A DNA stretch of 64,000 nucleotides from Sporosarcina ureilytica (lineage in GTDB: Bacteria; Bacillota; Bacilli; Bacillales_A; Planococcaceae): NCBI RefSeq assembly GCF_001753205.1, contig NZ_CP017560.1, positions 2,356,001 to 2,420,000 on the forward strand, given 5' to 3'. The notes beneath the pieces were generated by a model that worked only from the letters and a program-made list of their open reading frames with translations, searched no databases and was not told the origin of the DNA. Made by a program: the position numbers and the translations under genes. Position 1 is the first letter of the stretch; every line of letters starts with the position of its first letter. Below are positions 1 to 7,498 of this stretch, one piece after another.

Positions 1-204
1 CTTAGGCGTAGCGTAACCTGTTTCATTTGCAAATAATTCTTTTATAACATTGTTGTCCATTTTCGTTTGTTGCGATAGCATTTCAACGCTAATATTCCTT
101 ATCATTTCAAATCTTTCAATGTCATATTTATCTTTCGAATAGGTTAAGCCCGCCTGTGCAATAGATTGTAATTGTTTTGCCCATTCAAGCCATTTAGGTT
201 CCAT
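1..204 (-). CDS. Nudix hydrolase, N-terminal part (runs off the window)
   Basis: The visible 68 codons begin MEPKWLEWAKQLQSIAQAGL, which matches the helical N-terminal extension (Nudix_hydro_N type) that precedes the catalytic Nudix domain in ADP-ribose/nucleoside-diphosphate hydrolases of Bacilli. The Nudix box itself would lie beyond position 1 and is not seen. The start at 204 follows a GGAGAGTGA ribosome binding site. Family members hydrolyse nucleoside diphosphates linked to a second group; the substrate here cannot be read. It is cut by the window edge, not demonstrably truncated in the genome. Confidence 0.75.
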   Translation of the reverse strand, partial: MEPKWLEWAKQLQSIAQAGLTYSKDKYDIERFEMIRNISVEMLSQQTKMDNNVIKELFANETGYATPK

Positions 205-276
205 CTTAAATCACTCTCCGTTGAATTTCTCATAATAGAATTAACCAACCTTTGCTCGCAATCCAAAAGATCCCAT

Positions 277-300
277 GCCTCAATCTGTCCCGATTGAGGC
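277..300. terminator. Hairpin, possible weak terminator
   Basis: A perfect 9-bp inverted repeat (GCCTCAATC / GATTGAGGC) with a 6-nt loop lies between two minus-strand genes. Neither side has a proper oligo-T run, so termination is only possible, not shown. Confidence 0.35.
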
Positions 301-439
301 ACAGTGTTTCTTCAACAACTGCGCCCGATAAGTGAACCACTAGATAATAGCCATTTTTTCATACTTTATCCGACTTTGCTGAAAGACGTTGTATGCTTTC
401 AATATCCCCTCACAACCAACTTGTTTTTAATAGATTTAT

Positions 440-703
440 CTAAGTTTTAATTTGATGAGAAGGAACTAATACATTATCGACAAAGATTTTACAATGGATT
501 TTAAAATAACCACCGATAGCCACCTTTATGTTCTTCGATTCATTACTATCAATTCTCAATTTTCCAGTTAACGTCGCTCTAAATGCCAGGCCAATATTTT
601 CATCCTGCAATTCCCCATCTACATACAACTTTTCACCAGCAAACCATCTATTCTCCACTCGTATTTGATGGCCGTTATATCTAGCTTCAAATACTTTCTT
701 CAT
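440..703 (-). CDS. Conserved hypothetical protein, 87 aa
   Basis: A short soluble protein with no signal peptide or membrane segment. It has alternating charged and hydrophobic beta-strand-like stretches (KKVFEARYNGHQIRVENRWF near the start; GGYFKIHCKIFVDNVLV near the end), and I recall similar short uncharacterised Bacillus proteins but know no function. The ATG at 703 is preceded by GGAGTGATGAA, a good ribosome binding site. It stands alone, with a Nudix gene downstream on the same strand and a doubtful frame upstream. Confidence 0.65.
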   Translation of the reverse strand: MKKVFEARYNGHQIRVENRWFAGEKLYVDGELQDENIGLAFRATLTGKLRIDSNESKNIKVAIGGYFKIHCKIFVDNVLVPSHQIKT

Positions 704-771
704 TTCATCACTCCTTTACCGACTTTAATCCAATTCAAAAAAATCAATTTACAAAATAACTAGAAAAATAA

Positions 772-996
772 TTAAAAATCACCAAGAGTTGTTATTCCGC
801 AATCTGACCAGTTTGTTGAATAAACCGTCAACATATAATCTATTTTAGCACAAAATACATTGCTCCCTTCTATGTTTTCAATTAATTCAGAATTAACTTC
901 AAGGGAACCATCCCACCCACCAATTAACAAGCGTATCAACAACGTAATTCCCAGAGGCTCCATAAATTTATGTGCTGTGATTAATTCGATTACCAA
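772..996 (-). pseudogene. Doubtful 74-codon frame, possibly a gene remnant
   Basis: An open frame ending in a coherent, acidic stretch (IENIEGSNVFCAKIDYML, then STNWSDCGITTLGDF). The only early start is a TTG at 996 without a ribosome binding site, and the ATG at 963 also lacks one. The C-terminal half reads like real protein while the N-terminal half does not, which fits the tail of a decayed gene. I do not recognise a family. It could also be a genuine small gene with a poor start. Confidence 0.3.
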
Positions 997-1036
997 TTGT
1001 AGTACGGTTTACTATCGGAAATCGTCTTAACTATTG

Positions 1037-1083
1037 ATATATCAACAAAAATAGGAACACAATTCATGTGCGAATTGTGTTCC
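1037..1083 (-). terminator. Rho-independent terminator after the HTH gene
   Basis: A perfect 12-bp stem (GGAACACAATTC / GAATTGTGTTCC, loop 6 nt) is followed on the minus strand by TATTTTTGTTG. It closes the DUF2975/HTH pair. Confidence 0.75.
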
Positions 1084-1173
1084 CATTTACTGTGCGTTTT
1101 AACGTTTTCTTCCTATGTAACGAACTCGTTAATATTTTACCAAGCTCCTTTACATTTATGTTTAGCAACTTTT

Positions 1174-1389
1174 TCAATCCACTTCATCGGGTTTGTATTC
1201 TATAATATCCCCTGGCTGACAGTCTAATGCCTGACAAATGGCCTCTAAAGTCGAAAATCTAATTGCTTTTGCCTTTCCGTTTTTCAATATTGAAATATTA
1301 GCCATTGTGATGCCTACCTTCTCGGAAAGCTCTGTTACACTCATCTTCCTTTTCGCCAACATCACATCTATATTAATGATAATCGCCAT
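1174..1389 (-). CDS. Cro/CI-type HTH regulator, YozG-like
   Basis: A 71-aa single-domain DNA-binding protein. The XRE helix-turn-helix spans about residues 10-60 (MSVTELSEKVGITMANISIL, then a recognition helix and LEAICQALDCQPGDIIEY), the usual ending of this small family. The ATG at 1389 has GAGGTG 7 nt upstream; a GTG at 1398 in the same frame overlaps that site and is unlikely. It follows the DUF2975 membrane protein gene by about 10 nt, an arrangement like B. subtilis yoaS-yozG. The two probably act together, the HTH protein perhaps being controlled at the membrane by its partner (inference). Confidence 0.85.
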   Translation of the reverse strand: MAIIINIDVMLAKRKMSVTELSEKVGITMANISILKNGKAKAIRFSTLEAICQALDCQPGDIIEYKPDEVD

Positions 1390-1399
1390 TGTTTTCACC

Positions 1400-1876
1400 T
1401 CAAACCGTCAAATCATTTTCTGTTTTCATACGAATCGCTTCTTGTAAAAGTCTATGAAGAACAGCTGCAAAGACTGCGATCACCATTGAAGCAAAGATAG
1501 GAACCATTCCAACTATAATCAGTCCCGGTGCATCATCTAGCTCTGCGACGAAAAATACAAATGGTAATACGATCACATACAAACCACTAATAACCATTGC
1601 GCAACGTTTAATATTTTTTAAAGCTTTAACAGAACGCTCAGAAAAAGCTTTGTTTTTATCAATAAAGCTTAAGAGTTTAAATGCCTGGTACAACGCAATA
1701 AAAAACGGAATTACCGATAGATACATGCCTATTACGATTGGATAGAGAATTTGGTCATAATATGAATTAAAAGGGTTCTTTGCTAACCAAGTCGCACCAA
1801 ATATACCGAGCGCAAGGACTGGAATTCCCATGAGAAAAACAGCGATTTTTAAAAAGAGTGTTGAACCTTGTTTCAT
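1400..1876 (-). CDS. DUF2975 four-helix membrane protein, YoaS-like
   Basis: A 158-aa protein with four predicted membrane helices (about residues 10-32, 45-68, 95-117 and 122-145) and a conserved aromatic/charged patch FKLLSFIDKNKAFSERSVKA between helices 2 and 3, typical of DUF2975. The ATG at 1876 has GAGGTG five nt upstream; an upstream in-frame ATG has no site. It is cotranscribed with the following HTH gene. DUF2975 proteins are nearly always paired with a small Cro-like regulator; their molecular role is unknown, and a membrane sensor or anchor for the regulator is a guess. Confidence 0.85.
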   Translation of the reverse strand: MKQGSTLFLKIAVFLMGIPVLALGIFGATWLAKNPFNSYYDQILYPIVIGMYLSVIPFFIALYQAFKLLSFIDKNKAFSERSVKALKNIKRCAMVISGLYVIVLPFVFFVAELDDAPGLIIVGMVPIFASMVIAVFAAVLHRLLQEAIRMKTENDLTV

Positions 1877-2020
1877 AAAAAGCACCTCAATTATTTTTGT
1901 TGTTTTAATAGTAACAGGACGTTTATCGTTTATCAATAAATATTTATCCTTTAATGGCTTTTATTATGATCCTTAACGCTAATCGTTTGAGCCTAATCTT
2001 TCGGATATATAGACTTTCTT

Positions 2021-2029
2021 TGTTATAAT
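2021..2029 (+). promoter_or_regulatory. Extended -10 promoter for the SDR gene
   Basis: TGTTATAAT gives a TG-N-TATAAT extended -10 about 37 bp before the SDR start. No good -35 is seen at the expected distance, which an extended -10 can tolerate. Confidence 0.45.
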
Positions 2030-2066
2030 TACCGTGATAAATATGTATAAATAAAGGAGTCATACT

Positions 2067-2783
2067 ATGCAAAATTTAAAAGGAAAAACGGCGTTAATTA
2101 CAGGCGCAGGCAGAGGAATTGGACGTGCAACAGCGATTGCATTTGCTAAAGAAGGGATCAATGTAGGGTTAGTTGGAAGAACAGGCGCAAACCTAGAAAA
2201 AGTAGCAGAAGAAATTGCCGAATATGGCGTTGAGGTCACGATGGCAACTGCGGATGTTTCGGATATTGAATCTGCTCAGAAAGCTGTGGAACATATCCAA
2301 ACCGAACTAGGTACCATTGATATTTTAATTAACAATGCTGGGGTTGCCAAATTTGGTAAGTTCCTAGATTTATCTCCAGATGAGTTTAAAAATATTATCG
2401 ATATTAACCTAATGGGCGTTTATAACGTTACAAGAGCTGTACTTCCTAGCATGATTGAACAAAGTTCGGGAGACATTATTAATATTTCTTCCACTGCAGG
2501 TGAAAGAGGCGGTCCTGTAACTGCTGCATACAGTGCATCTAAGTTTGGCCTGATTGGACTAACGGAATCTCTAATGCAAGAAGTTAGAAAGCATAACATT
2601 CGCGTAACAGCACTCACACCGAGCACAGTTGCAACTGATTTAGCATTTGCAGAAAATCTAACTGACGGCAATCCTGACAACGTGATGCAGCCAGAAGATC
2701 TAGCTGAATTAATGGTCGCACAATTAAAGCTTCACCCACGTGTTTTCGTTAAATCCGCTGGTTTATGGTCGACAAATCCTTAA
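2067..2783 (+). CDS. SDR family oxidoreductase, FabG-like 3-ketoacyl reductase
   Basis: A 238-aa classical short-chain dehydrogenase. The Rossmann motif TGAGRGIG is at residues 13-20, NNAGVAKFG at about 88-96, the catalytic Ser lies in [11 protein letters not shown] and the YSASK motif at about 152-156 supplies Tyr and Lys. The NRT-like position is GRTGANLEK, so NADPH use is plausible. FabG-like enzymes reduce 3-oxoacyl thioesters, but stand-alone copies like this one, away from fab genes, often have other carbonyl substrates. The ATG follows AAAGGAG by 7 nt. It is monocistronic, with its own promoter and terminator. Confidence 0.85.
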   Translation: MQNLKGKTALITGAGRGIGRATAIAFAKEGINVGLVGRTGANLEKVAEEIAEYGVEVTMATADVSDIESAQKAVEHIQTELGTIDILINNAGVAKFGKFLDLSPDEFKNIIDINLMGVYNVTRAVLPSMIEQSSGDIINISSTAGERGGPVTAAYSASKFGLIGLTESLMQEVRKHNIRVTALTPSTVATDLAFAENLTDGNPDNVMQPEDLAELMVAQLKLHPRVFVKSAGLWSTNP

Positions 2784-2788
2784 TACGC

Positions 2789-2822
2789 AAAAAGCCTTCC
2801 TCAATTTTGGAAGGCTTTTCTA
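2789..2822. terminator. Bidirectional terminator
   Basis: The stem AAAAGCCTTCC / GGAAGGCTTTT with an 8-nt loop sits between two convergent genes (SDR on plus, SIMPL protein on minus) and has A and T runs on both sides. Confidence 0.8.
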
Positions 2823-2844
2823 ATCTTCTTCAATTTTTTCGCTT

Positions 2845-3585
2845 TCAATAGTTAAATTGTACGGTGACAGAAGCGTTAATTGTTAATTGTCCAGGTTCAA
2901 TCGGTGTTGTGCCACTCATCTCCTTTGCGACAAACATTCGAGGAATGATTGGCGCTTCTCTCCGTTCTTCCACAATCTTAATCGGAATCGGGTCAATTTG
3001 AAGATGCATTGTTTCTGCCATCGATTGCGCTTTCTCAGTAGCATCGTTCAATGCTTCATTTAATGCTTTTCTGTACGCCGCTTGTTCATCTGCAACGAAA
3101 AATTGAATGTTTGATATGCCGTTTGCGCCATTTTCAACAGCCAAATCAATGATGGCACCAATTTTATCAATGACTACACTCGTTACATTGATCACATTAG
3201 AGACTTCATATCCCCTAAATCGTTGTTCCCCATCGATATAATCATATTGAGGAGTAATATTATAGGATACAGTTTGTATATGCTCATTCTCAATTCCAAA
3301 ATTCAATAACGCCTCAATCACTTGGTTCATCGCAGTTGCATTTTCTTGTTGGGCAATAGTTAATTTTTCATTTTCAGTTCGTACTTCTACGTGAACTTGA
3401 ACAGTATCCGGTGGTAACGTGATACTGCCAGTTCCAATCACCGTCATCACGCTCTCTTTTCGTCGAGTATTTTGCAGGACATACGGATAATAAATGACTT
3501 CCATCCCTTCTTTACGATTCACTCGTTTAATTGTATGTATTTCGTATGAAATAAAACACAAGTCATTTTTCTTACTCTGCATCAA
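2845..3585 (-). CDS. SIMPL domain (DUF541) protein
   Basis: The domain runs from about residue 47 (MTVIGTGSITLPPDTVQVHV) to the end, with the family features QQENATAMNQVIEALLNFGI, a GYEVSNVINV stretch and a closing basic-acidic-beta pattern. SIMPL proteins (YggE/BP26-like) form oligomeric ring or channel shapes; no enzymatic role is established. There is no signal peptide, so it is probably cytoplasmic here. Start uncertain: TTG 3585 has GAGGA nine nt upstream, while family members normally begin near the ATG at 3507 (MEVIYYPYV), which has no usable site. Monocistronic, convergent with the SDR gene. Confidence 0.75.
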   Translation of the reverse strand: MMQSKKNDLCFISYEIHTIKRVNRKEGMEVIYYPYVLQNTRRKESVMTVIGTGSITLPPDTVQVHVEVRTENEKLTIAQQENATAMNQVIEALLNFGIENEHIQTVSYNITPQYDYIDGEQRFRGYEVSNVINVTSVVIDKIGAIIDLAVENGANGISNIQFFVADEQAAYRKALNEALNDATEKAQSMAETMHLQIDPIPIKIVEERREAPIIPRMFVAKEMSGTTPIEPGQLTINASVTVQFNY

Positions 3586-3687
3586 TCTAAATTGTCCTCA
3601 GAAATCTTCTAGTAAAAAACTCATGATTTTCGCCCCAACAGACTAGTATTCATGCTAAACTAATGATTATGAAAGAGGTGATTGTCA

Positions 3688-3894
3688 TTGTCTAAAAATA
3701 AACGAAATACCTTAATCGCAATAATATTAAGCATCTTCATATTAGCTATTGGTACTGGACGGTTTATTCAAATGACCAAAAACCATCAAGCAAATATGCC
3801 GATTATGGAGGGTTGTGTAGACAATGGAGGCACTTTGATCGTCAGTCAAAAACATCTCTTAGCACTCAAAACCGCAACTTGTGAAGAAAATTAA
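3688..3894 (+). CDS. Small membrane-anchored hypothetical protein
   Basis: A 68-aa protein with one N-terminal membrane helix (about residues 7-26, LIAIILSIFILAIGTG) followed by a short exported or cytoplasmic tail carrying two cysteines (GCVDNGG and TATCEEN). The TTG at 3688 has AGAGGTG seven nt upstream; the earlier in-frame TTG overlaps that site. The two cysteines could form a disulphide if the tail is outside. I do not recognise the family. Confidence 0.55.
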   Translation: MSKNKRNTLIAIILSIFILAIGTGRFIQMTKNHQANMPIMEGCVDNGGTLIVSQKHLLALKTATCEEN

Positions 3895-3916
3895 TTTTCA
3901 CTGATAAGGTCTTTCT

Positions 3917-4429
3917 TTATTTTTCTATATTGGATAAACAATCCCAACCATATGCAACTTCCTTCAACTCTTTCCCAGCAATTTCTATTTCAGCAGTGTC
4001 GACTTTCTTTCCACCTAGCTTTTCATAGAAGTGGCAAGCCGGATTATCCGCCAACGCCCAAATGAGCATTGAATCTAAATTCTTATCCTGTAAATCTTCT
4101 ACAACCCGATTAAAAAGCTTCCGGCCAAGCCCTTTCCCTTGCGCTGCCTCCAATAAATAAATCGCATACAACTCACCTAGGTACTCGTTATATTTGCCTG
4201 TACGCTCTTTTCCGCCTGTTGCAAATCCGACAAGTTGACCGCTTTCATCTTCCACAATATAAATCTCATTTTCCTTTATCCCACGTATCCAAATCTTTTC
4301 TCGTTCTTCATAAGCGAGACTATTTAAATATGAATCCGGAACAATTCCCTGATAAGTGGTTCTCCAACTGTCAACATGAACTTTCGCAATGCCCTTCACA
4401 TCTTCTACTGCCGCTTTTCGAATGAACAT
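3917..4429 (-). CDS. GNAT family N-acetyltransferase
   Basis: A 170-aa GCN5-related acetyltransferase. The acetyl-CoA binding motif A is LLEAAQGKGLGRKLFNRV (Q-x-x-G-x-G) around residues 93-112, preceded by the YAIYL beta-4 strand and followed by NPACHFYEKLGG (motif B). The N-terminal AKVHVDSWRTTYQGIVP matches the subgroup often annotated as peptide or amine acetyltransferases. Substrate not determinable. The ATG follows GGGAG by about 8 nt. Single gene. Confidence 0.85.
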   Translation of the reverse strand: MFIRKAAVEDVKGIAKVHVDSWRTTYQGIVPDSYLNSLAYEEREKIWIRGIKENEIYIVEDESGQLVGFATGGKERTGKYNEYLGELYAIYLLEAAQGKGLGRKLFNRVVEDLQDKNLDSMLIWALADNPACHFYEKLGGKKVDTAEIEIAGKELKEVAYGWDCLSNIEK

Positions 4430-4501
4430 TCCGCAACTCCCTTTCCCCTCTATTTTATATTCCTATTCAATAAACTCCTTTGAAAACCTTTATTTTTAGA
4501 A

Positions 4502-4529
4502 AACAAAAAAGACCCGCAATATGCGAATC
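4502..4529 (-). terminator. Terminator after the YdjM-family gene
   Basis: The minus strand reads GATTCGCA-TAT-TGCGGGTC, an 8-bp stem with two G-U pairs, followed by TTTTTTG. Confidence 0.7.
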
Positions 4530-4546
4530 TAAAATGTTCCATCTTT

Positions 4547-5026
4547 TTACAAATAAAAACCAAGTACTTGGAAACCATAATAAAACGAAATTAGTGTCAA
4601 TATACTAAACACAATGCCTTCTACTTTGCTGCCGGTTCTCGTTGTTACTGGAAACCGAACCGTTAAGTTAAGCGGAAAAAATAATTTAATGCCATTTCTT
4701 GTTGCCATGTCTAAGATATAATGACTGACCATGCCAACTAAGATTCCAGTTTTCACAACATCGTTCGGAAAGAACGCGTTCATTAACGAGGCGATCAGGA
4801 CCAAAAATAATAAACTATGTGTAAAAGTACGATGTCCAAATAATGTATTGATGATTTTCGATAGTAGCGGTAATTTTCTTCCTAATTTACTACCACTATG
4901 GCAAATATCTGGTAGAAGAGCGCCTACAATCCCGGCACCTACCATAATCATTGGATCCTCATTTGCGATGTGGGCATAAGCAAGACTTGCTGCAATACCG
5001 CCTAAGATGTGAGTTTTCCCTGTCAT
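4547..5026 (-). CDS. YdjM-family membrane-bound metal-dependent hydrolase
   Basis: A 159-aa polytopic protein beginning MTGKTHILGGIAASLAYAHI. It has the family motifs: His near residue 5, ALLPDICHSGSKLGRK with its Asp-His pair (about 42-57), and GHRTFTHSLLF (about 69-79), consistent with a membrane-embedded metal site (PF04307). Four to five membrane helices are visible. The ATG at 5026 follows AAAGGAGGG. In E. coli the family member YdjM belongs to the LexA regulon, and a LexA-type box lies just upstream here, so SOS control is likely. The reaction is unknown. Monocistronic. Confidence 0.85.
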   Translation of the reverse strand: MTGKTHILGGIAASLAYAHIANEDPMIMVGAGIVGALLPDICHSGSKLGRKLPLLSKIINTLFGHRTFTHSLLFLVLIASLMNAFFPNDVVKTGILVGMVSHYILDMATRNGIKLFFPLNLTVRFPVTTRTGSKVEGIVFSILTLISFYYGFQVLGFYL

Positions 5027-5051
5027 GCTTTTCCCTCCTTTAACCTTTTCC

Positions 5052-5091
5052 ATAATAGCATAATTTATCCACGGATTGAATCATACGTTCG
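5052..5091 (-). promoter_or_regulatory. LexA (DinR) box overlapping the ydjM-family promoter
   Basis: On the minus strand CGAACGTATGATTC (5078-5091) matches the Gram-positive LexA consensus CGAACRNRYGTTYC with one mismatch. A -10 TATTAT (5052-5057) is 17 bp from a TTCAAT -35 (5075-5080), so the box overlaps the -35, about 52 bp before the start codon. Confidence 0.7.
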
Positions 5092-5129
5092 ACTCAATAA
5101 TGTACACTCTAAATGGAAAACTTTCGACA

Positions 5130-5292
5130 ACGTTATATTCTTTCGCTAGCGTTGTATTCTTTACGGTGAACGTTGATTACTTTCGCATAAGCGTTGATTA
5201 CTTTTATACAAACGTTGCATTCTTTCACTAGCGTTGCGTTCTTTCCCGTAAACGTTGATTACTTTTATACAAACGTTGCATTCTTTTTCTAG
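5130..5292. repeat. Eight-unit ~21-bp imperfect tandem repeat
   Basis: Units begin near 5130, 5149, 5170, 5191, 5212, 5231, 5252 and 5273, each 19-21 bp and each starting RCGTTGNATTC/AC followed by a T-rich stretch. Units 4-5 and 7-8 share a run of over 30 identical bases, suggesting a 61-bp higher-order duplication. The array is not in a continuous reading frame. It lies in the gap between ydjM-family and DUF420 genes; no function is known to me. Confidence 0.8.
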
Positions 5293-5395
5293 AATTAGGT
5301 AATGAATTAATTAGACTAATGAGGTTCTGTATGACATTACTGGTACGTATTCTACGACGCTATTTCGTCCTAAATAAATGAAAAAACGTCGTAAT

Positions 5396-5435
5396 TAAAA
5401 AAAAATCATAGTAGACGAAAACGTCCAACTATGAT
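5396..5435 (-). terminator. Terminator after the DUF420 gene
   Basis: The minus strand reads ATCATAGT(TG)GAC - GTTTTC - GTC(T)ACTATGAT followed by nine T residues. Confidence 0.8.
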
Positions 5436-5444
5436 CTTCGTTAA

Positions 5445-6002
5445 TTAATAATATGGTGAAATCAAAATATAAACTAGTACTCCTGTAAGGCTGACATACA
5501 GCCAAATCGGCATTGTCCAACGCGCGATTTTACGGTGACGTTCATTTTCCATATTCCAAGCACGCGCAACACTCGTTAACGCCAATGGAACAATCGCCGC
5601 CGCAAGCACAATATGGGTAATTAAAATGAAGTAATAAAAACCTGCAATCAATCCTTCTCCGCCAAACGGGGTTGACGGCGCTAAAAAGTGAAATGTCACG
5701 TATGACACTAAAAACAGCGACGTCGTCACAAAAGCCGCATAAATAAGACGGCGATGGAGTGTAACGTTTTTCTTGATGATCGCAAGAAGTGCAAACAACA
5801 AAAATATAAAAGTAAACGTATTAAAAATTGCATTCAAGAGCGGTAAAATTGTCACATCAAACGCATCAAAATCTTCATACCCCGGAAGTCCGGCCAATAC
5901 ACCAATTGCCCCTATTAAAATAATTGAAAGGATAATAATTGCTGGTTTGTAATTACGTTTTTTAAAGTTTGGGCTGATATTCTCTATTTTACTACTAGCC
6001 AT
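5445..6002 (-). CDS. DUF420 membrane protein, YozB/CtaM-like
   Basis: A 185-aa protein with five predicted membrane helices and conserved histidines: LHRRLIYA (about residue 84), TFHFLAP (about 107), ITHIVLAA (about 130) and ERHRKIARWTMPIWLYVSLTG near the end, the usual DUF420 pattern. Staphylococcal and Bacillus relatives (CtaM/YozB) are linked to assembly of aa3-type terminal oxidase, possibly through haem; that link is from memory. Start ATG follows GGAGTGA. Monocistronic, no oxidase genes nearby. Confidence 0.8.
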   Translation of the reverse strand: MASSKIENISPNFKKRNYKPAIIILSIILIGAIGVLAGLPGYEDFDAFDVTILPLLNAIFNTFTFIFLLFALLAIIKKNVTLHRRLIYAAFVTTSLFLVSYVTFHFLAPSTPFGGEGLIAGFYYFILITHIVLAAAIVPLALTSVARAWNMENERHRKIARWTMPIWLYVSLTGVLVYILISPYY

Positions 6003-6277
6003 TTAATCATTCACTCCAATATACTTTTCTGAAGTTCTTTCTCATTACTTTAACATACCGATTCTATCATAACCATTTAATTGTAAAAGTTTTGATGCTT
6101 GTCAAAAAGATGTGGCAAAATTATGGATGTGCGTTCAGATATCCTCTGAATACGATAGATTGTACGAGCAAACGCACATGTTGTCCGCTCAATCCCATGA
6201 AATTTATACTCCGTTTTCATACATAAAATTAATTTTATAGACCATATTAAAGAGGAATAAGTAAAAGGAGGTTTTTG

Positions 6278-6448
6278 ATGATGGGAAGAGATGATCATAA
6301 AGGAAAGAGTAATAATTCAAAGTCCTTACCGCAAACACCGAAAAACCAAAAGATACAGCCTGGCGATATGAAAGCGGAAATGGCAGAGGAATTTGCCGAA
6401 TTAACTAAACCTAAACGCCAGAAAAACAAATCAAAACGTAAAAAATAG
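6278..6448 (+). CDS. YfhD-like small basic protein, 56 aa
   Basis: A small gene starting MMGRDDHKGKSNN, with the LPQTPKNQKI motif (residues 17-26), an acidic helix (MAEEFAELTKP) and a lysine/arginine-rich tail. The LPQTPK core is typical of the YfhD family of small Bacillus proteins of unknown function. The ATG at 6278 has AAAGGAGG seven nt upstream, a near-perfect site. It ends 37 bp before the deacetylase start and is probably cotranscribed with it. Confidence 0.7.
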   Translation: MMGRDDHKGKSNNSKSLPQTPKNQKIQPGDMKAEMAEEFAELTKPKRQKNKSKRKK

Positions 6449-6485
6449 CTTGAGTAGAACTTCTATCTCATATAGGAGATTTAAG

Positions 6486-7451
6486 ATGAAAAAACCATTT
6501 CTATTCGTTAGTATTATCTATATCGCTGTAATTGTTCTCGTACTTGAAGTAATTACAGCGAATCCAAATGAACAAACCGCAAGCATTCAAACGTCAGCCA
6601 ATCTAATCCCTACGAACTTTGAAAATGAGAACTTACTAGAACAGATTCACGCCTACGCGAACGAAAATAATCGTGAGCCGATTGACGCGAAAGTGGACAC
6701 TGTCTGGAAAGCAATACCTGGCTATAATGGACTTGAAGTTGACATTGAAGAAAGTTATTTAGCGATGTGGCCAAATGAAACATTCGATGAAAAGCTGATT
6801 GTCTATAAAGAAGTTTCACCTAAAGTCCATTTGGCTGATTTATCGCCTTCCCCTATTTACAAAGGCAATCCTGAAAAACCAATGGTCACCCTATTAATTA
6901 ACGTCGCTTGGGGCAATGAATTTATTCCCGATATTTTGGACACCTTACAGCAACATCATGTCCGTGCAGCCTTTTTCTTCGATGGAAGTTGGGTTAAAAA
7001 TAATCCGGATTTGGCGAAGGCAATTTACGATAAAGGCCACGAAATCGGCAACCATGCTTATAGTCATCCCGATCTTAAATTTTATTCCCGCAGCCAAACG
7101 ATGAATGAACTAAAAAAGACAAACGATATCATAGAAGAAACTTTATCAATTAAACCACAATGGTTCGCCCCGCCAAGTGGTAGTTTTAACGATGAAACCG
7201 TAACAATCGCTCGGGAATTGGACATGTTCACCATTCTTTGGACAGTGGATACCATCGACTGGAAAAAACCAGAAACATCACGGATGGTTAAACGAGTTGT
7301 ATCGGAAGTGCATAACGGGGCGATGATTTTAATGCATCCTACCAAGCCCGTTGCAGAAGGGCTTGGGCAAATGATTCAAGAAATAAAAGATAAAGGCTAT
7401 GTACTCGGAACCGTTTCTGAAATGTTGGATGAAAAACGAATTGAACAATAA
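6486..7451 (+). CDS. Polysaccharide deacetylase family protein, YlxY-like
   Basis: A 321-aa exported protein with an N-terminal membrane/signal segment (residues 5-25) and a NodB domain from about residue 130. NodB motif 1, normally TFDDG, is replaced by LINVAWGNE, while motif 2 (GNHAYSHPD), motif 3 (APPSGSFN) and motif 5 (ILMHPT) are kept. This altered motif 1 is characteristic of YlxY, so canonical metal-dependent deacetylation is doubtful. The ATG at 6486 follows AGGAGA by 7 nt. Unlike B. subtilis ylxY, no mlpA protease gene is adjacent. It probably acts at the cell wall. Confidence 0.8.
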   Translation: MKKPFLFVSIIYIAVIVLVLEVITANPNEQTASIQTSANLIPTNFENENLLEQIHAYANENNREPIDAKVDTVWKAIPGYNGLEVDIEESYLAMWPNETFDEKLIVYKEVSPKVHLADLSPSPIYKGNPEKPMVTLLINVAWGNEFIPDILDTLQQHHVRAAFFFDGSWVKNNPDLAKAIYDKGHEIGNHAYSHPDLKFYSRSQTMNELKKTNDIIEETLSIKPQWFAPPSGSFNDETVTIARELDMFTILWTVDTIDWKKPETSRMVKRVVSEVHNGAMILMHPTKPVAEGLGQMIQEIKDKGYVLGTVSEMLDEKRIEQ

Positions 7452-7460
7452 ATGCACAAT

Positions 7461-7495
7461 AAAAAACCGCCAATAATACTATTAGGCGGTTTTTC
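7461..7495. terminator. Bidirectional terminator
   Basis: The stem AAAAACCGCC / GGCGGTTTTT with an A/T-rich internal loop lies between convergent genes. Confidence 0.8.
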
Positions 7496-7498
7496 CTA

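Noticed and set aside
2420..2680. Long minus-strand frame inside the SDR gene
   Set aside because: Antisense shadow of a clear SDR coding region; no start signal.
5130..5292. Array considered as a CRISPR
   Set aside because: Units are contiguous with no unique spacers, and no cas genes are present.
6077..6298. 73-codon minus-strand frame upstream of the YfhD-like gene
   Set aside because: Opposite a real small gene and its ribosome binding site; no start signal.
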